Origin: Mycteria americana
Lineage: Eukaryota > Chordata > Aves > Ciconiiformes > Ciconiidae
Assembly: GCF_035582795.1 (NCBI RefSeq)
Contig: NC_134367.1
Span: forward strand, 42,559,062 to 42,623,061
Reading direction: 5' to 3'
Length of the DNA stretch: 64,000 nt
The notes beneath the pieces are model-generated. The model saw nothing but the letters and a program-made list of their open reading frames with translations. It ran no database searches and was not told the origin of the DNA. Below, one piece after another: positions 1-13,300 of the stretch (position 1 is the stretch's first letter; each line of letters opens with the position of its first letter). Position numbers and translations under genes: made by a program.

Positions 1-745
1 AAAAAGGTAATCACTAGGCACTAAAGCTGCACAATCCACTGAGAAAGAAGGGTGTTACATCAATCAGATGTACGTATAAGTATAGGTCCGCTCCCTTCCA
101 TTCCCACCTCCTCGCCGAGCCAGCACGTGCAATGTTATCTTCACCATTAGCATGATGTCAGTGTAGCTTGCTAGGCTACAGCGTTTCATCTGAAACATAA
201 GGGAATATGAGCACACATGCAATACACTCAACAAATATCCGAGGCATTAAGCAGCACCTGAACAGTTAAAGAAAATTACAGGCCCTCAAGTAAAGATTTC
301 AATATTACAAGGAAACAAATCTGTACTTGCAAATGTTAATACCAAATTTCTTGGGGTACGGCTGCAGAAGAAAGGCATCTCGTCTAAAGAGAAAGAATCT
401 CCTTGCAAATTCCAGGTATTTAAGCTTTCTTTTTATTTAGTTTTAAGGCTCACCAACAGTTTGTATTAGATATTTAAACCTTAAAGGCTATGAAATTATT
501 TAATCTCAAAAAATGATCTTTGAAAGGCAAAAAATGCATACTCGTAGCTGACGAGTAACAATCAGGGAAAACTTTTTCTATTTTAAAATAAAGTTATGCT
601 TCTTGCCTTCTAAAAGTTGTGGAAACTTCTAAAGGTAGAAAAGGCCATGACGGGGGGGGGGGGAGGGGGGGGGAAGAAAAAACAGAAAAAAAAAAAGAAA
701 TGCAACACTAGATAATTTTAAACACTTTGCATACCTAAAAAGGGC
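1..745. other. Non-coding AT-rich DNA, no gene seen
   Basis: No frame here has coding character and no repeat was recognised. The only notable item is a G-run (listed separately). If the minus-strand gene proposed at the CpG island is real, this would be intronic sequence of that gene. Confidence 0.5.
652..673. repeat. Poly-G tract
   Basis: Twelve consecutive G residues, one A, then nine more G, followed directly by an A-rich stretch. It is a low-complexity run with G-quadruplex potential and a likely place for length error in the assembly. Confidence 0.9.
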
Positions 746-749
746 ATAT

Positions 750-1095
750 TAAACCACAACCTTAGTCATAAACCTGCAAGAGCAAATCAGTAAGAGCAAA
801 GACGAAGCACCGCAGGCGCGACCTGCAGCCGCCTGGCTGTCGGCGAGGCAGCGGGTTCGAGCGCACGACAACACGCGCCAGAGGAAGTGGGTGTCGTACC
901 TCGCCCCAAGCATCTCCTCCTCCGCCCCCCACCCTCCTCTGACCACCTGTAGCAGCCTCAGAGGAAGCAGACGCGCTCCCACATACTTTCCAGCTACGCT
1001 GCGCCAGCCGCAAAGTACGCACGCAGCCATCGGCACACGTGTGAAAATACATACATGGAGTACCAGCGCCGAGTCTTTCTGCAATGATTAACCTA
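750..1095. promoter_or_regulatory. Small CpG-richer patch, possible alternative promoter or exon
   Basis: About 350 bp of clearly higher GC and CpG content than its flanks, in the middle of AT-rich DNA. Read on the minus strand it contains a plausible splice donor: GGGGCGAG followed by GTACGAC, boundary near 903/902. This could be an alternative first exon or a regulatory island of the gene proposed to run leftwards from 14.5 kb. Open frames on both strands are arginine/cysteine-rich and resemble no protein I recognise, so coding is not claimed. Confidence 0.3.
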
Positions 1096-1480
1096 CTTTG
1101 CAGGCAGACGGACTTTCTTTCTCTTTAATTTAAAAAGCAAACCAGAAAAGCAAGAGAGAGCCCTCCATCCCATTCGTGCCCTTTCCCTTTCTCCCCCCCA
1201 CGCACACCTACCCACGCCTACGCAGCGCTGGAAAAAGGCTGTAAGCAGGGCATCACCACTAGTGCGCCCTGGGTATTGGGAACTGTGGTTTTGAGATTAA
1301 ACATCCAGCAAAGAAATTTCACCCTTTTGAACAGAATTTTCCATAAGCTATTGAACACGGGATAGGAAAATAAAGAGAGAGAAATGTCTAAATTTCCTCT
1401 CGTGCTCAGATACGGCAGTATGGTTGAGATCGCTTCTCTGCGGTAAGCTACAATTAGGGCAAAAAGGGCACACACCAAGT
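1096..1480. other. Non-coding spacer
   Basis: AT-rich to mixed DNA with a C-rich run near 1,193-1,205. Nothing further was recognised. Confidence 0.4.
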
Positions 1481-1484
1481 GCCT

Positions 1485-2235
1485 GAGAGAAGGTGCCCGG
1501 CTGTGGGACCGTGCTGCTGGGGACACCGGGAGCCGGTGCCCGGGCAGCAGGACCTGGCTCCGGGGCTCTCCTCGCAGGCACAAGAAGGGCACCCTGCCTC
1601 CACCGGCTTCAAATACGTTGCTATCGGTATCTTTTCATCAGTTGTCAGCCCTTAAAAAAAATAAAAAAAACACAAAACAAAAAACCAAACAACAAACAAG
1701 TATGCAACACCCCCCCACACACACACCGCTCCCCAAAACCCAAGCAGCCACAGAAGTTTTACTCCTGTAAACCCCAAATAAGAAAGCAGCAGAAGGGAAC
1801 AAGTGGGGCTCGGGGAAGGAAGAGATGGGGGATCTCTGCCATTAGGAGAGCAACTCGCTTTCCGAGGGTCCTCTGGAAACTCTTGGGGCGCTTTGCATAT
1901 TCTGCAACAACGATTTTCCCTCCTTGAGCCGTTTCAGCCTTGCCAAAACGCCAGGGGAGGGGCCCATGGGTGGGGAAGCAGTTAAAAATAAAAACAAACA
2001 CTGAAAAGCTATTTGTAAACTGTTTCACCCCGGCGATCATTTCAACTCGTGGTTTCTCTAACCGACTGAGCAGCGCACCTGCAGAGCGAGTCGGGGCGGG
2101 AGACACCCCTCTATAAATACCCGGGAGAACCCTCGCCCGGCTGCGCCTCCTCGGGCACCTCTCTGCGCAGGAGGACGGTACCCGTGTGCCCGTCTTCATG
2201 GGAAGTCCTAAACTTTAGAGTCAGGAAGCAAACGG
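1485..2235. promoter_or_regulatory. Second GC-richer patch with TATA-like element
   Basis: This patch has two GC-rich ends (about 1,490-1,580 and 2,030-2,180) around an A-rich stretch. The sequence CTATAAATAC lies at 2,111-2,120 on the plus strand, followed by about 60 bp of GC-rich DNA where a start site would be expected. The next plus-strand ATG (2,198) opens only six codons. On the minus strand CTCTGCAG followed by GTGCGC near 2,080 resembles a donor. It may be a minor promoter or an enhancer-like island; no transcript can be shown from sequence alone. Confidence 0.3.
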
Positions 2236-5200
2236 AAAGTGGGCGAGGCGGGGGGGGGGGGGAGAATTCCTCAGATAAAAATGCCCTGAATATGATCTCA
2301 GCTTTGCAACAGTCAACACTGCCCTTATCTGGGTTTCAACTACTACAAGGTCTCAGGTGCCTGGTCATCTCTCCTTCACCTGCACTCTCTTAACTAGCCA
2401 AAGCAAGCAGCTGTGCCAGGCGTTAGACCAAGTACAGCTGTAAATCCTGCAGCCTCCTCTGCCCCATCCAGGTGACCTGAAACCTGAAGTGCCAAACCTG
2501 GCGATTAAGCGATCCCCCCAACGCTGCACACCCCTGTTCAAGGCAGCCGCCGGTCTCCTCCGGCCTCAGGTCAGCCCTCGAGATCTGTCGCCCGGCATTG
2601 ACCGCTCGAGGTCAGGAGCAAAAGGCTTCTGGAAGCAAAGGCATTCCTTGCAGTTTTGGTTTACTCGTAATCCAATGAAACAGGACCAATTCTCACCTCT
2701 GGGCAGATTACTTCCTTACAAAAAAAACAAAACAAAACAAAACCCAAACCAACTTCACGCGGTGAATCAGCCATTGCTCGAGTCACACGCATGGAGCACA
2801 CTGAACCCAACCGATACTTGCACCGCCAACCTCAGCCCTTGCTCTTCTCTCCCTCCACCCCAAACTAGCAAGGAGGCAAGCTTCTTTGTAATGCTCTGAA
2901 GGTTTAAATCGGAAACCCAAAAGCAATGCTCGTGGGGGCACAGACACCCTATGTGGGGTGGGGGAGAGTGGAGGGGGTTTGGCAGCCAATGGCTCCGCCG
3001 ACCGAGCCGCCTCTGTTGGTTCAATGCCTCCTAGGAAGGTGAAAATTTTGATTTTGGAGAACAAGGGAGCAATTTCCTAATATGCTAATCTTACAGAGAG
3101 AGTTTCTCAGGCTGTTCTGGTACAGCTTTTGGGTCCCTCCATATGCAATCCAACGTGGTTTAATTTTTTTGTTGGAAATCAAGCAGGGGAGCAGCACTCA
3201 TACAGGTTGGCTCCTGGATGCCTTTCAACCAAAAGCAGGTGAAAGCTCCGCTCACACTTGAGCCAACTGAGAAGCAGACATATCCAAGAAATTTTCAAAT
3301 TCCAATCACTCCTGAAAAGTAAAGCTCAACACCTGAAACTAAGACCGAACCAGAAACAAGTAATTTTTGAAATATGATAGTTGCAATCAGTCTAAAGAGG
3401 TAAGCGCATTAACTAACACTGCTGATGTTGGAAAATCTGCAGGTAATCAGGATGGGCAAATCTCAAAGGCTGGTGTTCAAATAAGCATCCCCAGCATGGC
3501 TGTTTGTCCAAAGCTTAACCAAACTATTCAAACTCACTGGTGTGCAGAGCCAGACTGCAAGGAAAAACCTTTCAGAAGCCATAATTCTTCACACTGGAAC
3601 AAGGCTACCAGGACATTTTGGGTATTTACACAGACTGGAACTGGATTCTAGGAATGAGGAAATTAATCTTCCCCTACCTTTTCCTCAAGACCATACCATT
3701 TTTTTCTTATTCTGACAATAGCAGAGCATGACAGACTTCTGGTTTGACCCCGTTACACCACGGGCTGCCTACAGACCCTACAACTAAAGGCTTTTCCTTC
3801 CCATCCACCGGCTTTTGCATTGCCTGTTTACAGAACTGTGGCACCGGGGACACCCTAAAACCACCTGCATCACAGGACAACTACACAGAGAAACGACGAC
3901 TTCGCTGCAAGAAATGGACTCAAGTTGCAGGGGAGGATGACAGGTGCCTGTGGAAGGAACAAGGAAAGTGTCGGGCCAAGCAAACCACTTTTGGTACCCA
4001 TGTTTACCACCCCCACCTCACCCTACACCCATGCACACACACCCTCCCCGTAGCACTCAAGTCTCTCCTGCACCTTGAATTCCTTTGCTGCTGAGCGCGG
4101 TAGTCAGCCCTTTCATGTTATTTTAGAGCAGACTGTAAAGACTTTGGTCCTATAAAGTTCTCCCGTGACATTACTGACCTTGTTACTCTTTACGCTACTC
4201 CAGTTTCCATAAGAAAGAAGAAAATAGTTAAAAAATTCTCAAGTGATTCAAACAAGTACTGTGTTCATCTTCAGAAATGACTGGCATCACCTTGAGATCA
4301 AAATATCTACCCGATCGCTACAGGAAGGCTTTACAGCTTCAAGTTCTATATAGATAACACTTCAACAGCACAATCATTTTTTTTTTTTCCCACCAAAAAG
4401 AATCATGAAAAGCACCAGAAATATTTGCAGCAGGCAGCTAATACCAATTCCAGCTTTCCTTGCAAGCTATTTTGACTAAATTAGTCTTGATAGCATCACA
4501 ATTTGTTGAGGTAGGGAACAATACAAATTAACAAAGTCGTGGCAGTCTGGGGAGGGAGGCAAGGGAAATAAGGAGGCAATATTTATCCATTGAAAGTAGG
4601 AGTTGTGAAGAAAAACAAGAAGCATTACACTGATTAAGTAATACATGGGTTGGTGTACAACAAAACTTGTGCATTACATTTGTAACCTTGTGTTTTGCTT
4701 TAATAACTGGAGCTAGACAAAACAATTGGACTGTAGCTGTACCACACTGCATGCCAGGCCTTACTTGCTTTGATCTTACGGAATGGTAAAAATTTTGCAG
4801 AGAAAGTTTGGAGACAATTTGAATGATTCTCACAGCTTTTTAAGCTTGGAATTTAGTGGTTAGTGCATTGAGCATTACTCACTTTCTGAACAAAGTGGAA
4901 AGTTAACGCAAATTGGCAGATGACTAACTGTCCAAGAAACAGATTACTGAATGAATCACTGACTCTACTTTTAGTCTAATAATAAGACGAACGAAGAGGA
5001 ACAAGAAGGGGAAAAAGACAAACAAAATTTCCTTGCCGAGTGCTTATATTTGCACTGCCCATGAACTTCCAGCTATGACAAACTAGGCGACAATTTTATA
5101 ATTTACCGTGAGTTTTACATCGGGGCTAGCTCACTGACATGCCTCACAATTACTTCACACCATCAATTAATTTGGATTTCAGTAAGAAGAATTCTGCGCC

Positions 5201-8200
5201 ACACTTCCCCTCAGTACACATTTAATAACAGTTACAGGAAGAAATGAAGGGATTGGAAATGAAGTTAAATCACTGAGTAGAGTCAGAAGCATTTGGCAGG
5301 TTACAGGTTCAACACACAGAAGTACCTCAGGCACAGCAGATACTTGAAGTTGATCTGAAGCAGAATTTAGGTTTCCCAGCTCAAGAGTGGGACCTAACCA
5401 AAAGTCTGCAGACGCTTTCATTTTTGCTAGTCAAGTTCTGGCCCAAAGTTTGCCTAATATGCATGGCCAGCATTCAGCTTTGCATAAAAACACCACCGGT
5501 GCTGCTCAGGAACACAGGAGAACGGCAGCAGCGCCGTCCCCCTCCCAAACAACAGCCGACTGGCTCCAGCAGCCACGCACGGTGAAGCTACGTGCGACGG
5601 CTCGAGGTGATCTGGGTTTGCCACTCGGCAAAGGCAAATGCCCCGCGTTCCCACTGCTCCCTCCTGCTTTAGCTCTGCTGCTCTTTGGACTTGTGATCTT
5701 ACTCATGAACTTGTCTAGAAAATTAGCCAGGGCTAAGAAAATGGTAAATTGACATGTGCTAGGTTGGAAAGCTGAATCAGCTCTGCAAAGCCCAACAAGT
5801 GCACGGCCAAGCAGGACCTCCTGTTTCCACCCAGCAGCACAAGGGGTTACCAGCTCCTCATTTCACCCCCTTGTTATGAAGGATGAGGTTAGACTCCCTT
5901 CTTCACCTGAGCAAATTCAAGCCACTCTGATCATCTGCTGAACCCGTTAGTCAACATCTCTAAGTGCACATGCTTGCCATCATCCCCAGAGTGGTAAAAG
6001 GTTGCAAGGAAGACCTGAGGGTCTAGGATTGCAGCCACCTGTTTCAAAAAACTCTCCACAGTCACCAGGTCTGCTCATCTCCTCAGCTATAACTTAGGTT
6101 TAAAATCTAAATTCACAAGAGCTCATCACAGCTGGGAGATAGGTGACATGGCCCGGTCACATCAGGCCAGGAGCAACCCGAATCAGGTGGGAATAACAAC
6201 AGTTATTTGAATATTTGCAGAAGATAGTACTTTTGCATTTTGTTAACGTAGAAGACTTGCTTGATTGAGTTCTGTTTTCCTCTAACGTTTCTTTCAATTG
6301 CCTGTTGCAAACACAAGCCAAAATTAAATGGCCCAAACCTCTCATGCCCTGGCAGCAAGCTCCTACTGCCAAGCTAGAGGTTTGGCTGGGCACAGGCTGC
6401 TAATGGTTTTCTGCAATACCACTGCATTGCAAAAGCAAGACGAGAGTGACCTTCAGGAGATGGGGCATGATGCCGTGATGGTCGTTGCGCTTTGGGGGCC
6501 AGGCGTCCCATGGTCAGCTCTAGGTCTTTTAACAAATTTTGGTTTCATTTGATCCCTTACCCAGGTCCTCGCCAGACCCTGCAGTAAACTCAACCAGCAG
6601 AAAACTAACCCTACACGTACAATGAATAACCTTCTGCCAATTTAGCTCTCAGGGCTGGCCCGCTGTGGGATAAGACAGGTGCCAGGGCAAGCGCAAGGAA
6701 AGGAGAGGAGATGATGCAGAGCAGAATCACAGTCTCAAAATCCAGTAGCGACAGTGTCTGTTGCCCTTCACAGGTCCAGCCCTCAGTGATTTTGGACACA
6801 AGTCCCGTTTCCGAGTCAGCAGAGCTGAGAACATGGATGAGATTTAGACGCGTTACTCATTCATCATGACCCAACCCTCACGACACTTCTGATGGCAAGA
6901 TTTTCTAAAGACAAGCTGAAATCAGAGCGCTGAACCTATGTCCTCTTGAACTCTGAATAACCACTGACACCGTATTTTGCAGTCCTTACCGATTATTCTT
7001 CTGTGAACTTCAGTAAGAACTGTCCATAAATAAATCCCTTAAGTTGGAAGTTGGCCTTTTCTGCTATACCGATCTGAGAATAGTAAAATCTCTCTTATTG
7101 TTGCCATGTAACAAACAACTGGATTTTCACATGTTTCAAAGTTATATCTCCACAGGCTTCTGCGCCTCTATTTTTAGTGCGCCTCTCCCAGTAAGAATGT
7201 ACAAGACAAAGATTCTCCGTCGCAGTCTGGTTATACAAGAAACTAACAAACACATCCAAGGTATTTCAGCACAGTCCAAATTAACTACATAAATATATTT
7301 AAATATTTAGTGGTAAAAGATGCCCGCTGACACTGAGGGAGCTGGGATAGGTCTAGATTTAATGAGGATCTGCCTCAGAACGGATTTTGTAAAAAGCACG
7401 CTCTCCTTTTAAAATAGAATAGTAAGAAACAAAGAACCATCACATCCTTATAAGGAATAACTTACTAGTATAAATATTGCAACAGCAGAGAAAGTAAACA
7501 CAGAGGTTTCATAAGTGTTGGAATTTTCACTCTAACGGGGAAGAAAAGACTAGCTCTGCCTCATTTATAGTCTTTAAATCTTATAAAAACACAGGCAACC
7601 TGAAAGCAGGCAGCAACACTATATATTAATGAAGCAGATCAGGAGACGCTGACTGGACTACCATTAAAAGTAGAATACCTTGCATGAAAGAATTAAAATT
7701 TGATAGACTATAACAGCATGGAGGGCATGTTCTGCTTACATGAAAACAAGATAACCTCGCATTCTACAAGGTACGGTTTCAAACAAAATGCAGTATGCGC
7801 TAGGGCTTGCTTCGTTGCACTGAACATGGGGCAGTGTCTTTACAAAAAGATTTCAGCCTCATAGGTAAACAGCTAAGAGGATGCCAGCACATCTGAAAAC
7901 TATTACTTGAAAAAGAGAGAGAAAGAGAAGAATTTTAAGAGATCACTTTCTGATTTGCCCTTTTTTCAGTATCACTTTCAGTACTGGAAGACATGCGTTT
8001 CCTCCTAGGTAATGACAGACACATCCTGCAGTTGTCGTTTATTCTTCAACTCCTCTTTTCTGTCTATTTTCCTCTCCGGATCCTCTGACCCCAGCCCAAA
8101 CAGCAATACAGGTCACTCAGCAATCTTACTGTCCTCTCTTTACCGGAGTGGAAGAGAGGTGGAGAACAGCAGCTCGGCAAGATGAGGTAGCGTGCCAAGT

Positions 8201-9833
8201 CTTCCCCCACCCGACATAAATAGATTATATTTTCCAGATGCGCATCTCTGACATCGAGGCTGAGCGTCGGCAATATTCACTGCGGTGAAACGCGAAACAC
8301 TGAGGAGACAGGAGAGGGGAAGATTTTAGCACTGCAAGCAGTGGTACAATTAAGGTTTTTTTGGAGGGTACGAGATCTTTCACTGTTGCACAGCAAGTCA
8401 CTAAAGCTTCCATAAGTTAAAAAAAAATAAAAAAAATAAAGCTCAAAGTAATATTTTCCAACCTTTCACTAAAAGTAGGGGCCAAAACCACACGTTGTAA
8501 AGGTCTTCCACAGTTTTATTATTAGAAGTAGAAACCCCACTGATACTGATGAGTCATTTGTATTGGCGGAAACCAAGAACACCCATTTTCTTCACGTGTT
8601 ACAAAGCTCTCACTGTGGTTTTCTATTCATTACTGGTCGAAGTAGTTGACTAAAAACAAAACAAGTGACAAGGACTCACCTTATTGTTATTAAAGCCCAT
8701 TTTATACCAGCTGATTTTTGTTTATCACACTTTTAGAGATCACTTATTTTTCACCCCATTCCACAAAAAGAAGAAAAATACACAAAAGACGACTACGAAT
8801 CTAAACTCCGTGACAGTAAACCCAGAACTGCAGATGGATAATTCACTCCGCTTCTGCAAAGGCTTTTGTGATCAACTAAGAAAGGAAAAAGAAAGGAGGG
8901 AAGAAAAAAAAACCACAACAAGAAGATCAGTTAAAAATCATCAGTCAGCAGAAGCTATCGTTTTAGTATTCTTATGAGTAATCAGAATAGAGTCTGTAAA
9001 TAAAGCAGCAGTTGTACAAGAGCGTAAGTTTTCATCTTCATGCAAATGAAGGAATCCTTTCACGCCAACGGCCAGGGTTATTGCCACACAGGAGATAAAA
9101 ACCAGGCTAAGAAATAGCAAAATTCTGAAAACTAAAGATAGCTAAAACCAGGTTTTTAAAGTTTAATCACAATTCCTTGCTGGCTTTAAAGAAGATTTCT
9201 GCCATAAAAAGGGGTGGAAGGTAGGAGACTGTACAGCTTGCAATTGGCAAGGGAAAATACAATTCATACGCTGGACTTGCCATATCCAAATTAGGAACAA
9301 TGCTCGGGGGGGATTTTTTTTTTTGGTAACGTCCCATTCACAAAAAAAGAAACCAAATAAACCCCAGAGGTTTAGTCCTGCTGAACATCCGTAGCATCTA
9401 GATGCACTTCGAGCACAACCTCCGCAGCGGTGCAATGAATTTCTACTTTACACTATGCACCTAGCAGAACAGCAGCCTGGCAAAGTGACAGTGTATTTTG
9501 GTATTACTGGGAAAGAACACCACAGCAAAGCAGTGACCGGAGAACTGAAAATAACCTTTGAACAACGGCTCGGCACTGACGGTCTCTCTGCCTGCGCCTC
9601 CTATTGTGGATAGTTTATAGCGAGGGTAGCTCCAAGCTGCACCAGACACGTGAGTCAGCAAGAGCAGCTTGTAGGAAACTGCTGACATGTTCAATTGCTC
9701 TCACATACACGGAACACACCTACCCACTAAATAAAAAACAGGCTGCATGCAAATCGGGGTAAAGGAACACCTCCACACCTACAGTTCCTGTTTTCCTAGT
9801 TCAGGTTGAAATTTTAAAGCGATCACTAATAAA

Positions 9834-9850
9834 GAAAAAAAAAAAAAAAC
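9834..9850. repeat. Poly-A run
   Basis: An uninterrupted A-run follows AATAAAG. No retroposed body was recognised upstream, so it is called only as a homopolymer. Confidence 0.7.
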
Positions 9851-10360
9851 ACCACCCTCAGTGGATGTCAGCTATAATAAGTAGCTATGATTAAGTCTCA
9901 AGGGTCATTTTGTTTATTTAAACAGACATAACTGCTTTTCCTCTTTTCAAAAAACAAAATTGCTGCTCCACAGCCCAGAAGCCCTGCACGGTGACAAGCA
10001 GTAAACAGTTCCTGTTTTTCTTAGTGGGGAGACTCCTTTTGAACCTATGCACCAAAACCCATCTACCCATCACAGCCCAGCTGAGTGTTTCCAAAGCTCA
10101 GGAGCAAAAAAATAAGCTTCCAGCTTCCATTTCAACTCCTACTAGGGGTAAACTGGAAATTCCCAGGTTTTTCATTCCTAACAGCTTTTCAAGCATCTGT
10201 TCCGCTGATACAATAGCGGAGAAAGTTATCGGTCAAGCTGTATGCAAATTATAGGTCTTGGGAATAAATCTGGGAGGATCTGACCCTTTTAGGTCACCTT
10301 TCACACTAAAAAGAAGAAGAAAACAGCATACCTCAGGTCCCAGTGCCTCTTGCCCCTGCA

Positions 10361-10380
10361 GCCACCACCACCACCACCTC
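10361..10380. repeat. (CCA)n microsatellite
   Basis: Five CCA units in a GC-rich patch (about 10,330-10,680) that has no CpG enrichment. On the opposite strand the same run reads as a tryptophan stretch in a chance frame. Confidence 0.75.
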
Positions 10381-13300
10381 CTTCTCTTCTTCCTTTGAGG
10401 CACTGAATCTAAAGTATCCCAGCTTGCTTGGAGGGCAGGTTTGCACCAAGCAGGTATAAACAGCAAAGGGGGAGCAGAGGCAGGGGAGATCGGGGAGGGA
10501 TGAGGGGTTATGCACGGAGGGATTGCACGCCTGGCAGCCCCCTCCACCTTAGGAGCTTTTTGCAGGCAACCTGTTTCAAGCCAAACGGGGACATGTCTAT
10601 CGATCTGCTGAGATGCCAGTGCAGCGCAGCTGGTGTTCTTCAGGTTGTTGCTGTGGCTCTTTCTGCATAAAGATCAATACAATCAAGCAGAGGAGTCTTC
10701 TGAGCCCAATTTTTGATGGATCGAAGTTCTGCTGTACATGTAAACTTTTAGCATAAAGGTTTTTCCAAACTTATTCCCTTGTTTCTTTTTATTTACCTGT
10801 TCTGAACAAGTGGTTGCTCTTTGATCAATACCATTAGTTCTAGTAACTCAGGAGCTTCGAGTCCATCAGTGGCCACAAAGGCATTTGTATGCATTCCACC
10901 GCTCGCCTGCTTTAAAATTACAATTCATAGTCCAAGAGCGGCACAGTAAGTAGTGCTCTTTTCAATGCACTACAAAGATGTTTCTGCCTAACTAACAAGC
11001 AAAACTAACACATTGCAACTCAGCTGGCTATATTCATACATTTTACATCCTCTTGATGCAAGCTTCAAATGAATGCGTAATATCCAGGCAGCTGCCAAGG
11101 TTAATGTCTTTTGGCTGAATTTAAAGGAATGATGACCGTTTTTTGTAAAAAGCCGAATAAGCATTTTGAGCACTATTCTGGAAAACCTTAGGGAGTTACT
11201 GGGGGTAGAAATCTAGTGTCCATTCAGCTGCTACAACAAAATCATTTAGGCACCTCCTCAAATATCAGTAAAGAACTGCAGTATCAGACAGACTCTCTTG
11301 ACATTCTCATAAAGCATTTGTAGTCAGGAGGAACACTGAAAGCAGCAGGACTAACTCGGACTTCGAGAAAGCTTTAAGTTTAAATACAAATTTTCTTCAA
11401 CACATTAATAGAATGACTGGTATATTTCCCCTAACATAGTTCAACCCACGAACCACTAAAATAAGACCATCACAACCAAAATGAGCCGAGCTGGAAATTC
11501 AGACCCAGAGGTGAAAGACGGAAGCATGCATGCCTTAAAACGTAAGTCAGATCTGCTAAACACTACAGGTATGTTCTTGCAACTTGTAAATCGAGAAGCC
11601 ATTCAGAGAGCATTCCTTCGAGTAAAAAGGCACGTACATTTTGATTTGAATATATAAACCATGTTCATACTACCTAAATTAAAATCACAAGAGATTCTGT
11701 TCACGTCACACAATAAATGCTATTCAATTTACACCAACAGTTTATTACATAAAAATGTTATTACAACTGAAATTATTACTTCACATATATTAATATTACA
11801 CATCTCATTTTTCAGCTTAGTGCCATAAACGTCTCTTAGCTACACTCTAAGAGGTCTCCTCTTTATCTCTGTGTATGTGAAGTCCTAACCAAGACAAGTA
11901 TCACAGGCACACAATGAGAAAACACCTCTTTTTATTCTTCTTGGATTTTTAAAACAAACAAACAAAAAAAACCCCAGTGATCACTGATATTTTTTTTTTC
12001 CATGGCTAGTGATATTTTTAGAGAAAACCTTAAGGAAAATAACTAATTGGCAATCACACCGCAGCCTCGTTAAGAAAAATAGCTATTGCACTTCAGAACA
12101 GAAAAATCAAGCAATGGAAGTTTTAAAATAAGCAAAGGCAAGCAACTTCTATCACATATTCCACACTACACATCATCTATATAGGGTTTTATTTTCAGCT
12201 CTCTTTGTCATTAATTAAGTGCGCACAGAAAGAGATACGCAAGATTGCTACACAGTACGGGGATTTTATTAAACTCGTTAATTTCAATGAGTCTCTGAGG
12301 CCTTCTACAATGTCGAGGATTTACCAGAATCTCCTCATATTAGGAGCGCCATGTCAATGCCTATTTATTGGGATTTGGACCGTTATTCTCAGCTAGCAAC
12401 TCGGGTGCTATCTCTAACTTTCCTTCATGCCCAGCACAGAAGAGCGAACCACCCAACGTTTTCTTGTTGCAAAATAAATGACAGAAAGCAAAGAGGGAAG
12501 GAGAGGAGGGTGTCCCACCTACACCACCAGCGCATCCTGCCAACGTGCATGACAAATACCAACACACATTCAAGATGTGCCTCCAGGTCAGAAAAGGACT
12601 AGGAATACCTGTCCTAGCACTGCTTCCCAGTGTGAGATATCTGGGCATAAACAATTGCTGATGATTAACCAGTTGGGACCTGTCAGCATGTGCATCAGTC
12701 GTGCACCTTCTGTGTGCACCTTTCCCATCCAGTCCTCACAACTGTAAAAGTTTTCAAAAAATGTAGTTGTTTAAGCATAAATTACACAGCAGAGTTGCCC
12801 AGCATTGCCCAGAAACGCACACTCTACTTCTGTGGAGCATTTCTGCACACGATCTCTAAATATCTTGACAACCACCCTACCTGCAAAATCACTAGGGACC
12901 TTTCTTGCCCACTTGACAGCTCAGCGTACCGGCGTACATCTGTTTGAATGGCTCATCCAGTGTTACAGAGCAAACTAGCAGGAAAACTAGAACTATGATC
13001 CTGATTTTTCAGTCCTCTACTTTTCCAGTTAGTCACGGCTTCCTTCCATTTCTTGCAGAGCACCTTCACGACAGCCTTTGAAGCTGGAGAGTCAAATGCG
13101 AAAAACGATGCTGAAAGCACAGGTTCAATACACCACAGGGAAGCACAACGCCGATCCATTTTGCTGCCCAAGTGCCCAGATCCCAGTGACGGGCGGCAGG
13201 CGGGTGGATACAAAAGGCAACACAGGCTTTTAAAAGAGCAAGCCCACATCTGAAGCGGAATTTTCTTTCTGTCAGATGTAAAGACCCCTAAACCACCGGT

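Noticed and set aside
846-870. GCGGGTTCGAGC, like the T-arm of a tRNA.
   Set aside because: No A-box, anticodon arm or acceptor pairing could be built around it; it is a chance match in GC-rich DNA.
12078-12096. TATTGCACTTCAG, sharing the seed of the miR-92/25 family.
   Set aside because: Only about 10 nt agree and no complementary arm forms a precursor hairpin nearby.
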